A stretch of DNA of 64,000 nt from Halictus rubicundus (taxonomy: Eukaryota > Arthropoda > Insecta > Hymenoptera > Halictidae): contig NC_135150.1 of NCBI RefSeq assembly GCF_050948215.1, positions 24,469,943 to 24,533,942 of the forward strand, in the 5' to 3' direction. Below the pieces are notes generated by a model. The model did not search any database. It had not been told where the DNA came from and was given only the letters and a program-made list of their open reading frames with translations. Each line of letters opens with the position of its first letter. Position 1 is the stretch's first letter. Below are positions 11,578 to 23,745 of the stretch, in pieces. Both the position numbers and the translations under genes were made by a program.

Positions 11578-12966
11578 GCAGCACTTAACATTACAGATTG
11601 AATCGCTTGGGCATAAGGCATAAACCGTAGCCGCGCTGACCGGCCGATCGCCGGATCGATCCGAGCCGTGTTTGCGTCCGTGTGCCAATGTTGACGATCG
11701 GCCCCGTCTTGAGTAATTAGAACGGATGACCCGTCGTCTTCTCGCCGCGCGCCGCATAATCATTATTGATGTCGCGTAGGAGTATAGAGTCCAGGCCCAC
11801 GGATCGACCGATCGGTCTTCGTCGTCTGTTTGGCGCGTTGCGTCGCGACGCCGCCGCCGTCGCGCGTCCGAATCGGCGATAAAACGCGACGCAGAGCCGC
11901 CTTTTGAAAACGACCTCGTCGATCAAACGACCGACGGACCCGTTGAAAGACGATCGCGAACGTTGCGAAACGCAGAGATCAACGGGCTGCGAAACGTTTC
12001 GCGTTATGAAATGACTACACGCGAGCCACGATCAATCTCAATTTAACCCTCGTAGGTACACGATACTCGAGTTCAACCATTTTGCGCCTTCGATCCTGCC
12101 GCGTGCTCTGTTCCTCCGTGTCCTAATCTGATGCACACTGTTTTAGGCGACACTGTGTGTGCCGAAAGTCTCGAGCTGAAAAAGTAATCGGCAAAACACG
12201 AATTTTGGTTGAACTTCACTTTGTGGGACCAAGATTGTTCAACTTTGTTTAATGTAATCCTATAGATTTTGACGAGAAAATGCCAAAAATGTAAGTTTCA
12301 GTGGCCGGAGCTCACTGGTTCAAAAGTTGCACGCGCGTAAAGTTGACCAATTTGAACGCTGATATATTTAAATTCATAAAATCTACTGATCGTGCTGACA
12401 GAAGGTATTAAGAAAAACAGAAACAATGAAATTCCCATTAATTCTCGGGAAGAGTATCGCGAACTCTGTTCCACCTCGCGTTTCCTCGCGATTCAATATG
12501 CTCGTTGGCGAGCAGCTAGTTGCAATGATAAATGCAAGGGTGCGCCTCGCAGGAGGCCGGCATTAAAAGTAATACTCCTCGTCGTTGCACGCGTGATCGT
12601 ATTTACCGTGGGTGGGGGAACACGGTCTAGAATCGAGGGGGAGGGGGGGAGGTTAGGGTGTAGAATCGCTCTGGTATCCCGCGACAGTGACAAATCGCCT
12701 GGGAAGACGGTACAATCGCATTATCGTGTGGTAAATCATAGTGATACTCCCGAAGATAGATCCGGGCAGGCTTATTGCGCGTCGTTACTCGCGGCTGCCG
12801 TTGCCAGGGTCATTACTCTCCCCCGCGAGATTCTATTATGCGAGTCGCGGGCTTATCAAACGTTGGCCCCGTTAAAAAGAACCGCGTCTCCCGCTGGCTT
12901 CCGTTCCCCACGAAATACCCCGGCCCTGGCAAGCAGACACCGAGGGTTGCATCAACCAGGATTCCC
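11578..12966. other. Non-coding GC-rich stretch
   Basis: CpG-rich from 11600 to 12000 and again from 12470 to 12960. An open frame of 192 codons at 12392-12970 has no recognisable domain, contains a G-rich low-complexity run near 12637, and ends inside the terminal repeat of the neighbouring transposon, so I do not call it a gene. Confidence 0.5.
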
Positions 12967-14018
12967 TTAGGCCGAGGTCACACGAGCGTTCGAGCGACAA
13001 ACCCTACGACGCACGTCAAGTTTTACGCACTTTGTTCACACTTCGGAAGCCTATTAATTCGCATCGGGTATGTGCGCTTTTAGATTTTCCATGGTTCCAT
13101 TTATATTCGGATATGTTACAATTAGACTGCGGATTTTTATGCGGAATAAATATTGTCCAAGTCGATTGAACGGAACGTAAATTAGGTTTTATTCTTTCAA
13201 TGATTTAAATATATTGAGAATAATGTCAGAAGATTGTTCAATTTTTCTAATGTCTTCGCAGTGTGGTATTTAACCCCTTGCCGTACTTTGACGAGCCTGG
13301 CTCGTCATGAGAATTTCGGACCAAACGTAAACATTGACATTGCGAATCAGATTCGTATCACGTGAAACATACACTAACGAGCACAACTGAGTCTACACTA
13401 TTTGAAGCAACATAACTTTTTAAAAATTAGATCAAATGACTTGAACTTTATCGAGAAGCTAGAAGGATTAGTTTATTAGACGAGGTGTAAAAAATTGTTG
13501 AAAAAAGTTTGAATTGGTCGGAATCGCAAAAGAAATAGTAAAAGTTGGTTTTTTTTTTAGCTTTTTTATCCGAGCCTGTATTGAAAATTTAAAAAATGCG
13601 TTTGATTCGCTTGAATAAATTATATCCATGCTGAACATTTCACCGATACCGGTTAATTCGTTTACGAGTTATAAACGCTTAAAAGTGGAAAAATTGCCGT
13701 TTTTCACGATTTTCGACTTAAAATCGCACTTTTAATCGTAGACTCAGTTTTGCTCGTTAGTGTAAATATCACGAGTCGGACTCGTAAAAGGTACGGCAAG
13801 GGGTTAACAATAAATATTGCCAATAAGCTTACGTAAAGGCTGCAGGATCTCTCCATTTAATTTGTATGCCAAGGGGTTGACCAAGTTTGTGATAATGCTC
13901 TTTCGACCCCCACTCCGGGAAAATTAAAATTCGAAATTTATTGAAGGGGGAGGGGGGTGCACTTTGCAACGACTGTCGTACCATCGGTCATTTGAACGCT
14001 CGTGTGACCCCGGCCTAA
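12967..14018. mobile_element. Non-autonomous TIR element (~1.05 kb), superfamily not assigned
   Basis: Terminal inverted repeats of about 25 bp with one mismatch: TTAGGCCGAGGTCACACGAG at 12967 and the complement of TTAGGCCGGGGTCACACGAG ending at 14018. No transposase frame is visible, and no clear target duplication was found in the flanks. It has been invaded by a TTAA MITE (13270-13807) and carries a dispersed-core repeat (13123-13143). Confidence 0.6.
13270..13807. mobile_element. TTAA MITE with long inverted termini (538 bp), nested
   Basis: TTAA at both ends (13270-13273, 13804-13807). The outer repeat is TTAACCCCTTGCCGTAC and its complement. A second internal inverted pair (13372-13396 and 13738-13762) reads CACTAACGAGCACAACTGAG and its near complement. 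The element is inserted inside the larger TIR element, so it is the younger of the two. Confidence 0.75.
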
Positions 14019-17000
14019 GCCAGACCTAGTCGAGACCTTCCAACCCCTTCGAAGGCAGTTCCCAGGGCGTGGGTGACCCGCTACAAGAGACTCGAGGGTA
14101 AATGGTCTCCATTGTACTTTTAAACGCCCCCGCCGCGCTGACTTCGAGACCCCGGGCCCTTCGTCACCCACCAGGACATTCAACCTCCTTTCCCGGCCAC
14201 CCTCAGCCCCGTCCAACCCGCCCGTCCAGTCCTCCGCGATTATTCAGCGATGACAAACGACTATCCCGTCCTGCGCGCCTTCCCTGCATCCACGGCTACT
14301 CCTGTTACCTGCGTCCCACCTACCAGAGAGATTCCAACGTCCACCCCTGGCCCTCTCTTACTCTTAGCTACCCGATATCCCCCCTACTCCCACGCCCAGG
14401 CTGTCCAACGCCTTATTTTTGCTCCGGCCTGGAAGATAAATTGGCTCGGGTCTCCGCAAGTTGAGACTCCCGGAAAAACTGCCAGGACCAGCGGAAAAAC
14501 CAGGAGGATGAGGACCGTGCTCGAAGGCGAACCGATGTTTCAGTTAACCGGGACAGGAGGCGTGATTAGCATGAGCCTCTCCTGATCGACGCTGTGATTC
14601 TGTTCATTTCAGGCCCGTTGATCGAACCTGGAGAACTGTGGTGTTTGCGGTTCTTGGAAGAATACGATTCTGAGCGTGAGTGAAGAATGTAAGTAAAGAA
14701 CAAAATGTAACTAAAGAATGTATATACGGAACAAAGTGTTGGCAAAACGGGTTAAAAAAGATTGCATAAACTCTGTCTCCGAGATCGCCAAGGTGATTAG
14801 GACGGTTTCGCCGGAGTGCTGGTTAAAAATCCGCGCTCGTGGGTGCATTTGTAATTAAACAACCGCGAGACCCGGGGAAATGAGCATTCTCGTGACGAAT
14901 ACCAAGAAGATCGGGACGTATCCGTCGCGATAAACCAGCAATTTCCTTATCTCTGGGCTGCACGAGCGGAAACACGTGTAAGGGGACGGTTAGCGGGCCG
15001 TTCCTCATTTTTCGGAAAACTGCTCCATTTCCGGCGAGCATAATTCTCGGCGAGTCGTAGGAAGGCTGCACGCTCCACGAAAATTTCCCAGAGCAGCGTT
15101 AGAGCGATCCAAAAGCCCTGGCACGTCGAGATAAACCGCGGCGAGTATCGATCGGCATCGAGCATCGTTGGATAACGCTCCGCAACGTGCAATTTTCATG
15201 CTTGCGAATGGGTACACAGATGAAAACCAGAGAGACAAAGGGAGCGAGAGAGAGAGAGAGAGAATGGGGGAGAGAGAGGTCTGAGTCGCTTAGCTAAATT
15301 TCGTAGAGAGATACATACATGAAAACTGGAAGAGTTGGTTGAGAATTGAAAAATCGTTATTATAAGTTTCGATGGGAACGGACGAAAAAGAAATTTATTT
15401 GAAAAATTTTAGTGTGGATTCAACACGTATCAGAGTGAATATTTTTCTTTTGAACAGCAACAAATATTTCAATATTGATGAGGTTGACGATCGCTGTTAC
15501 GAATACTGAACGCTATTTAATGACTGACACCAAATACAACAATATTAAGTGATCATTTCAGCCAAATTGATATTCTGAATACGTTACTTACTTGTAATAT
15601 TGACGTAGATCATTCACAGTTCAAAGCTTGTTTGTGTCTCGCGTATCGGATCATATTTGCAATAGTAAACGTTCCAAAATAGCTTGTATCCGTGAAACGT
15701 TTATTATACAGATTCGAAAATATCTGTTCCGTGAGAACACTTTCTAAAAAGGGTCCTAAGTGTAACATTTCCTTCCATTAACAAACTACTGATTAAACAC
15801 GAGTTCTGCACACCGTATCGTCTCGTTTGTCAGCCAAACGACAAAAGGACTGTCTCTCCGCGTGCAATGAAAATTTCAAGTTGATCGATCCAACGTTTTC
15901 TCCCTAATCTCAACCATCTGTAGTTTCCTGAAAAACGCGTTTAACGAAATGACTATTTCATGAGCTGCAGCTTCACAACCGCTTCGAGCTTCTGCCCGAA
16001 ACTTTGCGGCCATAATCTGCACGGTGTACGGCTATTAGAATCGATTTTTTGAAGTTGATAAACCGGATGGCCCCTTAATTGTACCGTTTGATCGTACCGC
16101 GAGCAAACTCGAGAAGCGTCCGATGCTGCTCTCTCTCTCTCTCTCTCTCCCTCTCTCTCTCCTTTCTCTGGCGCTGCTCTCTCGGCCAGCGGAGCGTTAC
16201 CATAAATTAGCATCTGCAGGAAGGACACGCCGGGTGTACTTACGGATTCCGGTGCCCTGTAATTGGTAGGTTATCTCGCCGCTAAAGATCGTTAGACCTG
16301 CCCTCGTTCCACGAGAAAACTGGTAACGCTACCAGCAACAGCAACACTCCACTCTGCCAGAAGTATGCGAGCGCTGAACCTTTTAACCGGTCTAGGAACA
16401 CCGGGACCTTCTGAAATTGTTGCTCCCGGGAATATTAGCAGCAGGAGTTCCTTGAACGTTAGGTTCGCAGCGTTTAGAGCTTAGGGCTGCTCGAGGAATT
16501 CAGGCGTCACGCTCGCTAAATGTTCGTTGCTTAGTTGCGGCACGGCTCTTAGGGCCGATCGTCGAGTTGCGGCTGAGTTTCGAGCCGAGTCCTGTTGAGT
16601 TTTAGAGCACACCGAAATCGATCGTTCACGGGAAACGCTGGTTACCAAATCCTTCTTCGGAAATGCTCATCCTATTCGCCTGATGAAAATTCTATCAGGA
16701 TATTAATTGTACAGGAGCTCCGTAGACATTTATTTCCCTTCTTAATAACTTTATTGAGTCGAAAGCGATGCAACAGTGTTTATAAATTCGTTTCATGTGT
16801 ATACAGTCTTAAATACAATTTTATTTTTCTGTCTCTCGTTTCCGATCGGAAGACTGGAATCGTGGCCACGGTCGACCCATGGTTTTCAAAACGTAGTCTA
16901 TAAAAAGCTATATTAACTCTCGTAATTTCTAGAATTTTTACTTGAAAAATATCACGCGCGTACTTCAAACACCGACGAGTGTGTGTGTGTGCAATATTCC

Positions 17001-17820
17001 AATGCAAAAGGTGCAGCAGTTTCTCTGGAAAAAATTTCTGAATATTCGGGCAAAAACGGTCTCGAAAATAAGAACACCCCCTTGAAGGAAGAATAAATAT
17101 TATATGTAGGTTTGCGATTTTTACAATTGACACAGACAATTTTTATTTCGGACCAAGATCGGTAACCTCACAATTACCAATCGACGTACACCGACACTCT
17201 CGTCCGACGCTCAAATTACAGATCCACAGTGAAACCAAGACGGTGTTCGCACACCCTCGTCTGATCGCAGTCGGGCGAATCTCCTTCGCCAAGAGTAACA
17301 GGACTCCGCAAAGGGACGCAACCATAAATCTCGCGGAGGCGCCGACTTCATAAATCTAATTGGGGGCTCCCTTATTATTTCCAGACACCCGACTGAGATA
17401 CTGTTAACGAGAAAAGGGGACTCCGGGCCGGCTAACAAGCACCTGAACATTCCAGACACGCGTTAGAGCCGGTTCGTGCGAGCTACGCGGAACGATAGGC
17501 GTTTCGTTCCGAATTGGAGGAGCGTTCGAGTAAGTAGGTGCGCGGAATTCGCATCAGCGCGAGAGCGTTGTAATTGGTCCCGTTTAAGCTGCGAAATTAT
17601 GCAAACAACGGGGCCGGGCCCGATGCAAAAACGAGCCTCGTAGAGAAGACGAAGGTGTCGCGGGAACTCGGTTCTGTTTCGCAGGGGAACGCCGCTGTGA
17701 TCGTACTGCGAATCTGTTCTCTCTGGAGAGGCGCAATGGTGTCTCAAATTGGCATTGTGGCGTATTAGCTCTTTAGAAGAATGGACATGCACGTGGAATT
17801 AATTTTGCTCAGAAATTGTT
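14019..17820. other. Non-coding stretch with two short microsatellites
   Basis: C-rich at 14110-14440. A GA tract lies at about 15247-15262 and a CT tract at about 16130-16162. One partial dispersed-core repeat lies near 17105-17145. The open frames are short, overlap on both strands and have no recognisable domains. Confidence 0.5.
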
Positions 17821-17825
17821 TCAGA

Positions 17826-18190
17826 ATTCCCTGAAATTTAATTCTGGTTTAATTCTGATTTTAATTCTGATCAAACTCTGGTTTAGTGGACAGTCTGCAA
17901 TTTAATTCTGGTTTAATTCTGATTTTAATTCTGAATTTAATTCTGATCAAACTCTGGTTTAGTGGACAGTCTGAAATTTAATTCTGATTTAATTCTGATT
18001 TTAATTCTGATCAAACTCTGGTTTAGTGGACAGTCTAAAATTTAATTCTGATTTAATTCTGATTTTAATTCTGAATTTAATTCTGGTCAAACTCTGGTTT
18101 AGTGGACTGTCCGAAATTTAATTCTGGTTTAATTCTGATTTTAATTCTGAATTTAATTCTCATTAAAACTCTGGTTTAATGGACAGTCTT
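17826..18190 (+). repeat. 76/64-bp minisatellite
   Basis: Five units ending in GTTTAGTGGACAGTCT-like sequence start that block at 17881, 17957, 18021, 18097 and 18173, giving spacings of 76, 64, 76 and 76 bp. Each unit is built of a TTTAATTCTGAT-type 12-bp sub-block; the 64-bp unit lacks one sub-block. Confidence 0.85.
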
Positions 18191-19376
18191 TGTCGCGTGT
18201 TAATTCAATAAACAACGAACTTCTCAGTACACATTTTTATGGTATTTAATATATTTTTAATTGGCGTCGTCGTTCCCACGTATAAAAAAAAGTTTCTGCA
18301 TCGTTTACAAGGTATAGGAACCAAACAAAATTTTTTTCCTCCCTTCGATCATGTTTATAATTTGATGATGATGTTCCCGTGATCTTAAACCCCATTCGTC
18401 TTTCTACCTTCTCATGTGTCACCTATCCAGTTTGATAAAAATGCATAAAGTCCGCAGTCAAGTAATTTATCATCGAATTAATCCTTGAAGTTATCGTCAG
18501 AGCAAGACAGAATTTCAAAGGCGACCTAATAAAAATTTGCACACGGTACTTTCCGCTGGTAGATCTGCGGTAGACGTTTTCCGCGCAACAAAATGCAGCT
18601 CGATTCGTTTTTCTCGCGGAAGGTCGAGCAATCTACAGCCGCCTGGCATTCGGCGAAGTTCCATCAGGGCCGGGGCCGGAATCAAGTGAGCCGATCGTCG
18701 CTCCGTCGATCGTCCTTGACGATTCTATCGCCGATAACGGTGAAGAGGAGTCGTTGCAATTTAAGGCCTTTCTTTCAGCCGCTCTGGCTGGAAACGCGTG
18801 CTCGCGTGTGACCGTACGTGTATAAATTTGTCGGCTGGAGGGGCGGTGGATCCATAAAACCCGCGGCCCCAGGATCCAGAGACGTTTACCGTCATTTCTC
18901 TTCGTACTTGCCAGCCTTTCTTTCGTCTATCGACCTCTCCGGCTCCTATTGTCGGCCATTCTACTCTCGCCCGGCAGCTGTATATAAAAATCCGTGTGTA
19001 TGCGCACACGGAGAAACGCGGGTACAACTCGGTGAAACGCGGTGGAACGGGTTAAACGGGTCGCGGTTGCGGTATGCGAAACAATTATACCCTTGTATCT
19101 ATTTTATCTCCAATTACAGTGATTTCTCTATTACTGGGTCCCGTCCTGAGTCCTGGGTCCTATCTTCGGGTCCCGTTATTTCGGACCGAGAGATCATTGT
19201 TGATCATTTGGTCCTTCGATGCTCCAGACAGGTGCTCAACTCCTTGCAATATTTACTAAGTCAGGACTGAATCGAGGATTTCGAAGGGAATCCATTAAAG
19301 ACGTACAGTATGTTCACTATACAAGAAATAGATTCCAAAATATCTAGAGAAAAATTGATCTCTAACAATTTCAATG
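18191..19376. other. Non-coding stretch
   Basis: Contains one dispersed-core repeat (18442-18461), a TATATAAAA sequence at 18981-18989 in a GC-rich setting, and a short fragment matching the end of the neighbouring TA-flanked MITE (CAGTGATTTCTCTATTA near 19118). No gene is supported. Confidence 0.5.
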
Positions 19377-19378
19377 TA

Positions 19379-19555
19379 CAGTGTTTCCTGTATGTCGCCA
19401 AGCCCTGGACGATAAACGTCGCGGAATTATCCCCACTACCGTGGGGTATAGCCCCGAAGCTCAAGAGGCCTCGGACGCCGAGGAGTGTAAACATAACACG
19501 GCTCAGGTATGTCGTTGTATGAGCCGTGTTGTTGACATATATCGAGAATTCACTG
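19379..19555. mobile_element. TA-flanked hairpin-rich MITE (177 bp)
   Basis: TA on both sides (19377-19378 and 19556-19557). Termini are CAGTGTTTCCTGTATGTCGC and the complement of CAGTGAATTCTCGATATATG. Inside lies a perfect 10-bp inverted pair, ACACGGCTCA (19496-19505) and TGAGCCGTGT (19520-19529). The TA target points to the Tc1/mariner superfamily. A partial copy lies at 29567-29652. Confidence 0.7.
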
Positions 19556-19557
19556 TA

Positions 19558-20767
19558 CTTCGTGACACTCATGCCGACATTTTGGATCGCCAGGAAAGCG
19601 CTCGAGGTGAGATAATGATCGAAGTCAATGCGAAGCGATTGTAAAATTATTGCAACGTTCCGTGTTGTCGTTATCAATATTTAAACACTGGCGCAGACTT
19701 AGATGTCCGATAAATGTAAATTTTCTTTCCCTTCTGGAGTCCCAGATCTGAATGGAAACCTCGAATTGAATGGAAACCTGAAATAAGGGTTCTACGTTAT
19801 GTGTGAGCCATTTAATGCAAAATCTGTAAATACTCAAAAAATGTAAAAATCTAACTGTGTATTCGGTGTAAGTCTGTTGGGTTTAACAACCCCATTTCAA
19901 GGGTTCAGTCGCCATTGAATAAAATAGTTGAATAACAAAAATAATAAAATAATTCATTCCTCGTCATCCGATGATAAACTGTTTCGACTTGCACCATTTT
20001 TCATTTCTCGTGCGTAATGCATGCACCGTAGCCCTCGTTCGAGGTTTCCATTCAATTGTAGATGGGAAGACAATCGTACAGCGAGGGGGATTAATGGGAG
20101 GGCATCGCAAGCATACCGGGTCGCCAGGAAAAGCGTTCAGGAAGGAGAGAATGATCTAAATCAATGCGGAGTGCATTCGCGAACGCGTCTCCGCACGGCG
20201 CAGAAATTACGTGCGATCGTTCGAAGCGAAACGAAGTCGCTTTTTCATGGTTAGCGGCGCGGTATCCCGCGATCCTCTACGACAGAAGAAGGAAGGCGAG
20301 ACGCCGGCCTGGTTTTTGCGTTGGCACGAGGATGGGCGTGTCCTCGTGTCGTAAAGGAGTCGCCGGCCCGGTGACAAATTACTCCGAGTTTATCCCGCAG
20401 CCCTCTTTTTAAGGGCCGGCATACCGCCACCACCCCCGGAATCAACGAGCGACAACCTCCGAGCCCGGTGGCATTCCTCTCTCATCCATCCATCATAAAC
20501 CTGCGGCGACAATGCTTACAACGTCCTTCCGGCCTCTGTCGTCGAGGATCTCGAACCGGGCTCGAGGATCATTCCGTCCAACCCGCCCACGAGTTTACGA
20601 CGCGTTTAGAGTCGTAAGAGCCGACTCGTGTCGAGGGTGTCGATCGTTTTTCGGTGGCTGGAATGCTCGGATAAATTGACCCCGTTCTGGCAAATTAACG
20701 CTCCCGACGCCAACAGTATTCGGGTTCTCTTATTTATAAAAGACTACAGGCGGAAGAAAATTTAAGG
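19558..20767. other. Non-coding stretch
   Basis: AT-rich to 19990, then GC-rich. No supportable frame, and no repeat recognised beyond the small palindrome GGGTTTAACAACCC near 19881. Confidence 0.45.
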
Positions 20768-21205
20768 GGTGCTTCCCCATGAGAATATAAGACGAAAATG
20801 AAGAGCAAGAAAATTGTGATTTCGCCTTCGTTGTTGAGTTATTAACGATTAAAAATCCGCCTAAAATGCGGCAACCAGGCCAACAGTTATCACGCGACTG
20901 ACACTCCGCGTGCCACGCAAGAAGTCACGTGGCAAGAATTCGGCGTGTCCGATTGGGTCCGAATTTCGGTTCTAGCCGACTGATTGGCTGAAGTGTGTGA
21001 CGTCAGAGCCGAACTGGGTGCGAGCGAGGCCCTCCTTCGATCGTGACAGTCGCGCGTCTTTATGACGTAAGCAACGTCCACCTCTGCTGGTCGGGTTGCC
21101 GCATTTTAGGCGGATTTTTGATTGATAATAACTAGGAAATTAAGCCGAAATCGCAATTTTCTTATTCTTCATCTTCGCCTTATATCGTCTTGGAGAACCA
21201 GCACC
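20768..21205. repeat. Inverted repeat flanking a GC-rich spacer (foldback)
   Basis: Arms of about 110 bp (20768-20880 and 21092-21205) are inverted copies. The innermost 26 bp are identical and include ATCCGCCTAAAATGCGGCAA. The spacer of about 210 bp is GC-rich and holds a CRE palindrome TGACGTCA (20998-21005), a CACGTGG E-box (about 20926) and a TGACGTAA half-match (about 21063). It could be a MITE or a conserved regulatory hairpin; I cannot tell which. Confidence 0.6.
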
Positions 21206-22889
21206 GTATAATGCAGTTTTTAAATTTTGAACCGAACGATTTTTTGAAGGAGTAAGAAGGATATTTTACTGAATGATGCCGGAACATATTCAAGATTAAA
21301 CGTCCCGTGGAATAAAGATCACCGCGCCAGAAATTATTCGATCCAAACACACACAATGCGAAAAATAGCGTCCGTTCGAACGGTGGACAGATTAAATTCC
21401 CGGGGATATATTTGGCAGCGATTCGGACACTTTCGACAGCGGCCGTAAAACTCTCTTAAACTCAGAGCAGCCTAACGACCCGACCCGGCCCGACTTCTAT
21501 CACAATCCCGGGCGAAAATCGCGATCGGAGAAATATCGTTACCGCGCGGACCGAAGTGCCATAATCTCGAACGGCGACATACGACCCCGACGGAATCCGC
21601 CGAATTCACCACCCCCCGGAGTGACAATAGGTAGCAGGACAAGTTTATACCGAGTATACCGAGTTTATCTTCCGCGAACGCCGAAGACGCTCGCCTCTGG
21701 CTTGAACTCGCAGCGATTCTGGAAAATCGATCATAACGATCCACCGGCGAATCGGTTGTTCGTCGGTTGGCCGATCGATGGTCAAAGACCACCTCGTTGT
21801 TTCAGTCGTTCGGGGTTTAATGCCGCGCAGTTTAAGGAAAACTGAAGTTCTGTAAAGTTCCGAGGCGTCACGTGCAGTGGTTTACGGTGATCTACGGCCG
21901 GGGCAAAAGTTCCGCGCGATCGTGTCGCGCGATTACTATACCTCTCTCTTTCTCTCTCCCTCTTTCTTGGTTATTCCCTCGGAGAACAGAAGCTCCAAGA
22001 GAGAGAGCCAGGTATTATCGGCGGCCGATAAGCGTCGGTTTCTCGTTCGTCTTGCGACGAGCCGGATCGGCCATTATTAAAATGTCGCGATACGGTGACG
22101 AGCGATAATCTAAACGCCGTGATATATCAACGCCCCGGTACCAACGAAAGCCTCTTATCTATCCGACGAAGAATTAGAACACCGGGGATTTCCGCCGGAA
22201 AAGGATTCGATCGGGGATTAACGGCGCCGGGAGAGACCTTGATCCGAGCGATCACGGCGAACTACGAATCTCGATGATCGCCTAACTCGCTCGGGCGTGA
22301 TATCGTCGATCACCCTGGTCGATATTCAATTTTTATCGGCGGTTACTTTTCCGGTGCCATTAACCATCGGAAAAGGACGAGATCGTAGAGACACTCCGTG
22401 TCTCAATTTTGATACTCGACACATCATGGACTTCTTCGAAACCGACGTTTCAGGATTATTTCGAAGTTGTATCTACATTGATGAAATTCACATTGTTCCA
22501 GAAAAGTGTATACATATTTTAGCTTTTTTAATTTTCACTCCTTTTAAGCGAATAATTAAATCACGAGTTTGAAGTGTGTATACATTTTTTAGGGACACCC
22601 TGTATACAGCACTGGGGTTCCCATTTATTTCCAAAAGCACTTTGGAAATATTCTGTTTGATCTATTGGTCCAAGCAGTGAGTAAGGCTCAAGGAGATCGT
22701 ACGAAATATTAATCATAGTCACTGCAGTTCCTGTTAATCCCTTTCGTTGAAACCTGGATGCGGACTCTTCTTTGTCCTAGCGTGAATTAGTCTTAGAATA
22801 AGGGAATTAAACTTTAACCAACGCATCCCTGACGCTTTTCTGATTGAAATGACACCAAACACGACATGGTTTGGATAATATTTACCTGT
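21206..22889. other. Non-coding stretch
   Basis: GC- and CpG-rich to 22320, then AT-rich. At about 22590-22605 an ACACCCTGTATAC sequence resembles the outer end of the foldback at 2504-2866, but no second arm is seen. No gene is supported. Confidence 0.45.
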
Positions 22890-23169
22890 TTAACCCCTTA
22901 ACGCACAGTTTTTTTTTTAAACCGGCCAAAAAAATCAATTTTTGATATACTGCGCTTTTGTTCCATGAAAAAAGGCTATACTATATTCTTGAATAAATAA
23001 GTGTTATAAATATCAATAGAACGATTTTTTTTCTTTGCTTTCACATAGTTATTTTCAATTCAAATTATGGCAGCATAAACTACAACGCCGCTCGAATTAT
23101 CTCGAGTGTGCACAGTTTGGCCTGTTTAGCGCGCTCGAATTAACTCGAGCGTACAAGTTAAGGGGTTAA
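22890..23169. mobile_element. TTAA MITE (280 bp)
   Basis: TTAA at 22890-22893 and 23166-23169. Termini are TTAACCCCTTAACG and the complement GTTAAGGGGTTAA. The right half contains repeated CTCGAATTAACTCGAG-type palindromes (near 23092-23110 and 23135-23152). No coding capacity. Confidence 0.75.
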
Positions 23170-23178
23170 TCCACGATA

Positions 23179-23361
23179 CAGTAGAACCTCGATTATCCGA
23201 ACTGTTAAACGTGTATTATCGAGCTGTAGTGCTAGTTTAAGCCTTTCCTGATTTGTACAATAAAGCGTGTCGTAGATAGATCGCTTTAAACTGAGTTGTT
23301 TAAATATGAAACACGCATTTGTATACAGAAGACATGGTCAGTTCGGATAATAGAGGTTCTA
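23179..23361. mobile_element. Pogo/Tigger-like MITE (~183 bp)
   Basis: The left end CAGTAGAACCTCGATTATCC and the right end GTTCGGATAATAGAGGTTCT are inverted copies. This terminal repeat is characteristic of pogo/Tigger elements of the Tc1/mariner superfamily. A TA precedes the left end (23177-23178) and a TA follows on the right. Only 9 bp separate it from the TTAA MITE on its left. Confidence 0.8.
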
Positions 23362-23672
23362 TAAAATCGTGTACGGTACAAGCACCTATGCTCCAAAGTG
23401 TATCAAGTTCGGTCTCATTTTCATCAGAAAAATGTCTCTACGTCGATACGTCGACGTAAGTGTAATAAAGAAATAAGTCCAAAGAAAACAAGTTTTGTCT
23501 CTTAAGGAGTTAGGTGTGGGCTAACCTGTTAGGTGTGGGTAGCGTGGCGAAATTTTTCCCAAGGATCGTGCACACCTTTCCCGCACATACGGAGACGTTA
23601 CACGTCAGCCACTGTATATTTCATCGAACGAGGAACGGCCATCGGAGAACCGTTTTCATCCCCTATCCTCTA

Positions 23673-23745
23673 ACTCTATCCCTCACTCTCTCTCTCCCTC
23701 TATCCCTCTCTCTCTCTCTCTCTCTCTCTCTGTTTCTCTCTCTGC
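23673..23745 (+). repeat. CT-rich microsatellite
   Basis: Interrupted (CT)n with a core of about 30 uninterrupted bases near 23705-23732. Confidence 0.85.

Noticed and set aside
12392..12970. 192-codon open frame
   Set aside because: It includes a G-rich low-complexity run and ends inside the terminal repeat of a transposon; no recognisable protein.
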